Assembly: GCA_036519575.1 (NCBI GenBank)
Contig: DATDKZ010000131.1
Location: forward strand, 1 to 7,085
Direction of reading: 5' to 3'
DNA length: 7,085 nt
Source: AC-69 sp036519575
Lineage (GTDB): Bacteria > Actinomycetota > UBA4738 > HRBIN12
The notes below the pieces were generated by a model. That model was given only the letters and a program-made list of their open reading frames with translations. It was not told the DNA's origin and made no database searches. Positions 1-4,719 of the stretch are shown piece by piece. Each line of letters begins with the position of its first letter. Within the stretch, counting starts at the first letter, position 1. A program made the position numbers and the translations under genes.

Positions 1-33
1 GACGCGATGGTGCGCCTGGCGCGGGCGTCGTAG
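1..33 (+). CDS. C-terminal end of an upstream reading frame (partial, unidentified)
   Basis: Read in frame from base 1, the sequence gives ten codons (DAMVRLARAS) and then a TAG stop at 31-33, only 13 nt before the nuoA start. The close spacing suggests an upstream gene on the same strand, possibly in the same transcript. Ten residues are not enough to identify a family. In Actinomycetota the gene before nuoA is often a quinone or isoprenoid biosynthesis enzyme such as a geranylgeranyl reductase family protein, but nothing here confirms that. It could also be a chance open stretch, since GC-rich DNA has few stops. Confidence 0.4.
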   Translation, partial: DAMVRLARAS

Positions 34-46
34 GGAAGGGACGGGG

Positions 47-476
47 ATGCTCTCCGACTACCTGCCGATCGCGGTCCTGGCGGCGCTGGCGGTCCTGTTC
101 GGTGTGGCCTCGCTCGGCGTCTCCGCGCTCCTTCGGCCGCACCTCCCGACGCGGGCCAAGCTGGCACCGTACGAGTGCGGGATCGAGCCTGCGCGGTTGC
201 CGGCCGGTGAACGGTTCCCCGTGAAGTTCTACGTCGTGGCCATGCTGTTCATCATCTTCGACATCGAGACCATCTTCCTGTTCCCGTGGGCCGTGGGCTT
301 CCGTCGGCTCGGCCTGTTCGGCCTGGCCGAGATGGCCGTCTTCATCGGGCTCGTATTCGTCGCGTACGTCTACGTGTGGAGGCGGGGCGGCCTGGACTGG
401 CGGGAGCCGGCGCCGCGAGGTGCCGCCGCCGCTGCGCCGCCCCCAGCCCCCGACCTCGAGGCCCGGGAGGTGGTTC

Positions 477-487
<11 letters not shown>
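47..487 (+). CDS. nuoA: NADH-quinone oxidoreductase subunit A (ND3 homologue)
   Basis: A small membrane subunit of complex I that helps form the junction between the hydrophilic arm, the quinone channel and the first proton path. The 146-residue product has three predicted membrane helices at about residues 5-29, 61-83 and 90-111. The family hallmarks are present: the loop motif YECGIEP (Cys44) after helix 1, then RFPVKFYVVAMLFIIFDIET entering helix 2, with the membrane acidic residues Asp72 and Glu74, and Glu95 in helix 3. The ATG start is preceded by a purine-rich Shine-Dalgarno (AAGGGA, 36-41, 5 nt spacing). The last ~26 residues (from about 121) are an Ala/Pro-rich tail ending EAREVVRAG, longer than the NuoA core needs and probably cytoplasmic and disordered. 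The 3' end overlaps the nuoB start by 11 nt, and the tail's coding DNA supplies the nuoB ribosome binding site. Confidence 0.97.
465..470 (+). promoter_or_regulatory. Shine-Dalgarno of nuoB
   Basis: GGGAGG lies 6 nt before the GTG at 477, inside the end of nuoA, and decides the nuoB start. The bases ACCTC at 453-457 could pair with GAGGT at 467-471 and partly mask the site. That 5-bp helix is weak, and ribosomes finishing nuoA would melt it, so the arrangement points to translational coupling. Confidence 0.65.
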
Positions 488-1002
<515 letters not shown>

Positions 1003-1004
<2 letters not shown>

Positions 1005-1007
1005 GGG
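1003..1007 (+). promoter_or_regulatory. Probable Shine-Dalgarno of nuoC
   Basis: GAGGG, partly inside the nuoB stop region, lies 4 nt before the TTG at 1012. The spacing is short but usable. The only other candidate is GGAGGG at 986-991, 20 nt away and too distant. No ATG or GTG in the nuoC frame lies nearby upstream, so this site supports the TTG start. Confidence 0.5.
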
Positions 1008-1011
1008 CAGG

Positions 1012-1509
1012 TTGAGGGCCGAGGAGCTCGCGGGACTGGTCCGCCCCCGGTACCCGGACGTCGTGGTGGCGCGGGGAGAGGCCACGGTCGTGGTCGATCG
1101 TTCCGACCTCCACGATGCGCTGGCCTTCCTCCGTGACGACTCGATGCTGTCGCTCGATTCGCTTTCGGGCGTGACCGCGACGGACTGGCCGGGCCGAACC
1201 CCGCGCTATTGGTTGGCCTACGACCTGTATTCCATTGCCCACAAGCATCGCCTTCGGCTGAAGGTCGGTCTGATCGATGACGACCCGCACGTGCCCTCGG
1301 TCGTGGCGATGTATCCCACGGCGAACTGGCACGAGCGGGAGACCTTCGACTTCTACGGGATCGTCTTCGACGGCCACCCCGACCTGCGGCGGATCCTCAT
1401 GCCCGACGGGTGGGAGGGCCATCCGCTCCGCAAGACCGAGGACCTCGGCGGGGTGAACACGCGGTACCGGGGCGCGTTCATCCCGCCGGTGGACCGGAGG
1501 ACGATGTGA
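1012..1509 (+). CDS. nuoC: NADH-quinone oxidoreductase subunit C (30 kDa subunit)
   Basis: Peripheral-arm scaffold subunit without cofactors; it packs against NuoD and NuoB in the connecting module. The product is 165 residues from a TTG start. The start is supported because the first helix of the fold (EELAGLVRPRYPDV, then the strand ATVVVDRSDL) begins immediately after it, and the frame offers no earlier start close by. The 30-kDa signature is clear at residues 106-140: WHERETFDFYGIVFDGHP, followed by LRRILMPDGWEGHPLRK. The middle segment YWLAYDLYSIAHKHRLRLKV is the expected central sheet. At 165 residues it is at the short end for the family, because it lacks the long N-terminal extension of many actinobacterial homologues. 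It is a separate gene from nuoD, and its stop overlaps the nuoD start (GTGA, 4 nt). The TTG start may give lower initiation than the neighbours, to be offset by coupling to nuoB. Confidence 0.95.
   Translation: MRAEELAGLVRPRYPDVVVARGEATVVVDRSDLHDALAFLRDDSMLSLDSLSGVTATDWPGRTPRYWLAYDLYSIAHKHRLRLKVGLIDDDPHVPSVVAMYPTANWHERETFDFYGIVFDGHPDLRRILMPDGWEGHPLRKTEDLGGVNTRYRGAFIPPVDRRTM
1496..1500 (+). promoter_or_regulatory. Shine-Dalgarno of nuoD
   Basis: GGAGG within the last codons of nuoC, 5 nt before the GTG at 1506. It favours the GTG start that overlaps the nuoC stop over the internal ATG at 1581, which has GAGGAG (1572-1577) only 3 nt upstream. Confidence 0.65.
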
Positions 1510-2786
1510 GCGCCGCCGCACCGAGGCCGTCGGTGGATCCGGCGGTGCCCGCTCCTCCGGGGGGGTTCCGTGAGGAGACCATGATCGTCAACATGGGGCC
1601 CCAGCACCCCTCGACCCACGGGGTGCTCCGGCTTCTGCTCGAGCTGGACGGTGAGACCGTCGTCTCCTGCCGCCCGATTATCGGCTACCTGCACACGGGC
1701 ATCGAGAAGAACTGCGAGTACCGCACGTGGCAGCAGGGCGTCACGTATGTGACCAGGGCCGACTACCTCTCTCCGTTCTTCAACGAGCTCGGGTACTGCC
1801 TGGCGGTGGAGCGCCTGCTCGGCATCGAGGCGCCGCCCCGGGCCCAGGTCATCAGGGTGATGTTCTGCGAGATGAACCGGATCGCGTCGCATCTGGTGTG
1901 GCTGGGTACCAGCGGTCTCGAGCTCGGGGCGGTCTCCGTGGTGCTGTACGCCTTCCGTGAACGGGAGATGCTCCTCGACATCTTCGAGATCGCCACCGGC
2001 CTTCGGATGAACCACGCGTACTTCCGCATCGGGGGCGTGGTCATGGACGTCCCCCCTGACGGAGAGCGCAAGGCCCGGGAGTTCCTCGAAGTGATGCCCG
2101 GACGGATCGGCGAGTACGAGGATCTGCTGGCCGAGAACCCCATCTGGATCGAGCGCAACCGAGGGGTCGGCGTCCTCTCGGCCGCCGACGCCCTGGCTCT
2201 GGGCGTCACCGGCCCGGTGCTCCGCTCCGCCGGCGTTGCCCGGGACGTCCGAAGGGACGAACCCTATTCCGGCTATGAGACCTACGACTTCGACGTGGTC
2301 ACCCAGGCCGGCGCCGACTGCTTCGCCCGGTTCGAGATCCGGATCGAGGAGATGAAGCAGTCGCTTCGCATCATCGGGCAGTGCCTCGATCGCCTGCAGG
2401 AGCCTGGCCCGGTGATGGTCGAGGACCCCAAGGTCCGGTGGCCGGCTCAGCTCGAGGTCGGTCCGGACGGCATCGGGAACTCCGAGGCCTACGTGAAGCA
2501 CATCATGGAAGAGTCGATGGAGGCCCTGATCCATCACTTCAAGATGGTCACCGAGGGCATCGCCGTCCCCCCCGGCGAGGTGTACGTGCCGGTGGAATCC
2601 CCCCGAGGGGAGCTGGGCTACTCCGTCGTCTCCGACGGAGACCACCGGCCGTACCGCGTGCGGATCCGGGATCCCTCGTTCGTCAACCTCCAGGCCGTGC
2701 CGTCGATGGTGGAGGGCGGCCTGGTGGCCGACGTGATCGCCGCCATCGCCAGCGTCGACCCGGTCATGGGTGGGGTGGACCGCTGA
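1506..2786 (+). CDS. nuoD: NADH-quinone oxidoreductase subunit D (49 kDa subunit)
   Basis: Forms most of the quinone-reduction pocket with NuoB. It descends from the large subunit of [NiFe] hydrogenases but lacks the nickel-binding cysteine pairs. The 426-residue product starts at GTG 1506 in a 4-nt overlap with nuoC. Residues 2-24 are an Ala/Pro-rich leader. Family blocks follow: NMGPQHPSTHGVLRLLLELDGE-type N-terminus (residues 29-50), CRPIIGYLHTGIEKNCE (from Cys55), ADYLSPFFNELGYCLAVERL, ENPIWIERNRGVGVLS, and the usual C-terminus DPVMGGVDR. His38 and Tyr87, the residues that hold the quinone head group in Thermus Nqo4, fall at the same residue numbers here. That agreement also supports the chosen start, although ATG 1581 (MIVNMGPQ) cannot be excluded. 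The stop overlaps the nuoE start by one base (TGATG). Confidence 0.97.
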   Translation: MSAAAPRPSVDPAVPAPPGGFREETMIVNMGPQHPSTHGVLRLLLELDGETVVSCRPIIGYLHTGIEKNCEYRTWQQGVTYVTRADYLSPFFNELGYCLAVERLLGIEAPPRAQVIRVMFCEMNRIASHLVWLGTSGLELGAVSVVLYAFREREMLLDIFEIATGLRMNHAYFRIGGVVMDVPPDGERKAREFLEVMPGRIGEYEDLLAENPIWIERNRGVGVLSAADALALGVTGPVLRSAGVARDVRRDEPYSGYETYDFDVVTQAGADCFARFEIRIEEMKQSLRIIGQCLDRLQEPGPVMVEDPKVRWPAQLEVGPDGIGNSEAYVKHIMEESMEALIHHFKMVTEGIAVPPGEVYVPVESPRGELGYSVVSDGDHRPYRVRIRDPSFVNLQAVPSMVEGGLVADVIAAIASVDPVMGGVDR

Positions 2787-3355
2787 TGCCGGTGCTCTCG
2801 CCCGAGCTCCGGACGGATGCCGAGCGGATCCTGGCCAGGTATCCGAAGGGCCGGGAGCGCTCGGCCATCATGCCGCTCCTGTACCTGGTGCAGTCGGCCG
2901 AGGGCCGCGTGACCCGCGAGGGCCTGAAGGAGGTTGCCGACCTCCTGGGGCTGAAGACGGCCGAAGTGGAGGCCGTTGCGAGCTTCTACACCATGCTGCG
3001 GATCCGGCCCACGGGACGATACGTCGTCTCGGTTTGCACGAACCTCGCCTGCGCCCTGCGTGGGTCGACGGAGGTGTACGCGAGGGCCCGCGAGGTATTG
3101 GGCCCCGGGTCCGAGGACATGACCGAGGACGGGTTGTTCTCCCTGCACGAGGAGGAGTGCCTGGGGGCATGCGACGCCGCGCCGGTCGTGCAGATCAACT
3201 TCGCGAACTACGACCGGGCGACGCCCGACGGCATCGATGCGCTGATCGACGCTCTGCGCCGGGGTGAGCAGCCGCCGCCATCTCGCGGGACCTTCCCAGG
3301 AGAGTTCACGAAGGCCTCGCGGATCCTGGCCGGCCTGGAGCCCGAGGCGGGTTGA
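2786..3355 (+). CDS. nuoE: NADH-quinone oxidoreductase subunit E (24 kDa subunit, N1a cluster)
   Basis: Thioredoxin-like ferredoxin subunit of the NADH-oxidising module. It binds the [2Fe-2S] cluster N1a beside the NuoF flavin. The product is 189 residues. An N-terminal helical part (residues 1-75) includes RSAIMPLLYLVQ, GLKEVADLLGL and VEAVASFYTMLR. The thioredoxin-like domain follows, with all four ligands: Cys84 and Cys89 in VCTNLACALRG (C-x4-C), and Cys125 and Cys129 in EEECLGACDAAPV (C-x3-C). Residues from about 161 to 189 (GEQPPPSRGTFPGEF, then SRILAGLEP) are a C-terminal extension of a kind common in actinobacterial NuoE. ATG 2786 shares one base with the nuoD stop. The upstream GGGGTGG (2772-2778) is only a modest ribosome binding site, so translation probably relies on re-initiation after nuoD. 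The stop shares one base with the nuoF start. Confidence 0.96.
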   Translation: MPVLSPELRTDAERILARYPKGRERSAIMPLLYLVQSAEGRVTREGLKEVADLLGLKTAEVEAVASFYTMLRIRPTGRYVVSVCTNLACALRGSTEVYARAREVLGPGSEDMTEDGLFSLHEEECLGACDAAPVVQINFANYDRATPDGIDALIDALRRGEQPPPSRGTFPGEFTKASRILAGLEPEAG

Positions 3356-4719
3356 TGAGCGAGGAACTCCGGATCCTCACGGCGTGGTGGGGCGAGCCTG
3401 AGACGGTCTGGATGACCAGGTACCTCCAGACCGGGGGATACAAGGGGTTGCGGAAGGCGCTCAAGATGACGCCGCAGGAGGTCATCGACGAGGTGAAGGC
3501 GTCCGGCCTCCGGGGGCGAGGGGGCGCGGGCTTCCCCACCGGCGTGAAGTGGTCGTTCGTACCCCAGGACACCGGAAAGCCGACCTATCTCGTGGCCAAC
3601 TTCGACGAGTCCGAGCCCGGGACGTACAACAATCGCGAGCTGGTGGAGCGCGATCCCCACCAGTTCCTCGAGGGCGTCATCATCTCGTCGTACGCCGTGC
3701 AGTGCCACACCGCATTCATCTACACGCGCGGGGAGTTCCTCTTCCCGGGTCAGGTCCTGGAGCGGGCAATCGCCGAGGCCTACGACGAGGGATTCCTCGG
3801 CAAGGACATCCTTCAGAGCGGCTATCAGCTCGATGTGGTGCTGCACAAGGGAGCTGGGGCCTACATCTGCGGCGAGGAGACCGCCCTCCTGTCCTCGCTC
3901 GAGGGCTACCGGGGCCAGCCCAGGCTGCGCCCGCCGTTCCCGGCGGTGGAGGGCCTGTACGCCAGCCCCACCGCCATCAACAACGTGGAGACCCTATGCA
4001 ACGTGCCGCACATCCTGGTGAACGGGGCGAAGTGGTTCGCGGGCATCGGCACCGAGAAGTCGCCGGGGACGAAGATCTTCTCCGTCTCCGGGAAGGTGAA
4101 CCTCCCGGGCAACTTCGAGGCCCCCATGGGGACGCCGGCCCGCGTGGTCATCGAGGAGATGGCCGGTGGCGTCCTCGATGGCAAGCGCCTGAAGGCGTGG
4201 ACGCCCGGGGGCTCCTCCACCCCATTCCTCACGCAGGAGCACCTGGACGTGGGGCTGGACTTCGAATCGATCGCCGAAGCGGGGTCATTGCTCGGGACCG
4301 GGGCGCTCATGGTGACCGACGAGCGGGACTGCATGGTCCGGGTCTGCCACCGGTTGCTCCAGTTCTACGCGCACGAGTCGTGCGGCAAGTGCACGCCGTG
4401 CCGGGAGGGTACGTGGTGGGTGACCCGCATGCTGGCCAGGGTCGAGGAGGGGTTCGGGCGGCGGGAGGACCTTCCGCTTCTCGGCGAGATCGGCGACAAC
4501 ATCCTGTTCAAGGCGTTCTGCGCCCTGGCAGACGGCGCGGTCTCACCGATCACCTCGACGCTCAAGTACTTCCGCGATGAGTACGAGGAGCACGTCCGGC
4601 TGGGCCGGTGCCCGTTCACCGAGCCCCGCGCGCCACGGCTCCAGCCGGTCGGCGAGGCGCCGCACGAGCCATCCGAGCCCGAACATGCCGCCATCCCGCT
4701 GTCGGAGATCCTGCGGTGA
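3355..4719 (+). CDS. nuoF: NADH-quinone oxidoreductase subunit F (51 kDa, NADH/FMN-binding, N3 cluster)
   Basis: Catalytic entry point of complex I: oxidises NADH, holds FMN and passes electrons to cluster N3. The 454-residue product starts at ATG 3355, one base overlapping the nuoE stop; GAGG at 3344-3347 is a plausible ribosome site. Visible in order: GLRGRGGAGFPTGVKW (Gly51-Trp66), the glycine-rich FMN/NADH loop; NFDESEPGT (82-90), FMN contacts; KGAGAYICGEETALLSSLEG (165-184), nucleotide binding; an SLBB domain at about 230-300; and the N3 ligands Cys343, Cys346 and Cys349 in SCGKCTPCREG with Cys389 in AFCALADGA. Phe83 replaces the Ala usual in the N-A-D-E motif. After the family end GRCPF there is a tail of about 35 residues rich in Pro and Glu. 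The stop overlaps the nuoG start by 4 nt (GTGA). Confidence 0.98.
   Translation: MSEELRILTAWWGEPETVWMTRYLQTGGYKGLRKALKMTPQEVIDEVKASGLRGRGGAGFPTGVKWSFVPQDTGKPTYLVANFDESEPGTYNNRELVERDPHQFLEGVIISSYAVQCHTAFIYTRGEFLFPGQVLERAIAEAYDEGFLGKDILQSGYQLDVVLHKGAGAYICGEETALLSSLEGYRGQPRLRPPFPAVEGLYASPTAINNVETLCNVPHILVNGAKWFAGIGTEKSPGTKIFSVSGKVNLPGNFEAPMGTPARVVIEEMAGGVLDGKRLKAWTPGGSSTPFLTQEHLDVGLDFESIAEAGSLLGTGALMVTDERDCMVRVCHRLLQFYAHESCGKCTPCREGTWWVTRMLARVEEGFGRREDLPLLGEIGDNILFKAFCALADGAVSPITSTLKYFRDEYEEHVRLGRCPFTEPRAPRLQPVGEAPHEPSEPEHAAIPLSEILR

Noticed and set aside
420..476. Alternative nuoB start at GTG 420
   Set aside because: It adds only a low-complexity Pro/Arg leader read from nuoA's tail DNA. The GTG at 477 has a properly spaced GGGAGG and gives the usual NuoB length.
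1410..1505. Extension of nuoD upstream into nuoC, starting at 1410
   Set aside because: It would read 32 residues out of frame through the conserved 3' end of nuoC. GTG 1506 has a good Shine-Dalgarno and gives NuoD residue numbering that matches Thermus Nqo4.
2381..2785. Extension of nuoE upstream into nuoD (open frame from 2381)
   Set aside because: The extra 135 residues are an Arg/Gly/Pro-rich out-of-frame reading of nuoD. The NuoE fold begins right at the ATG at 2786, which overlaps the nuoD stop.
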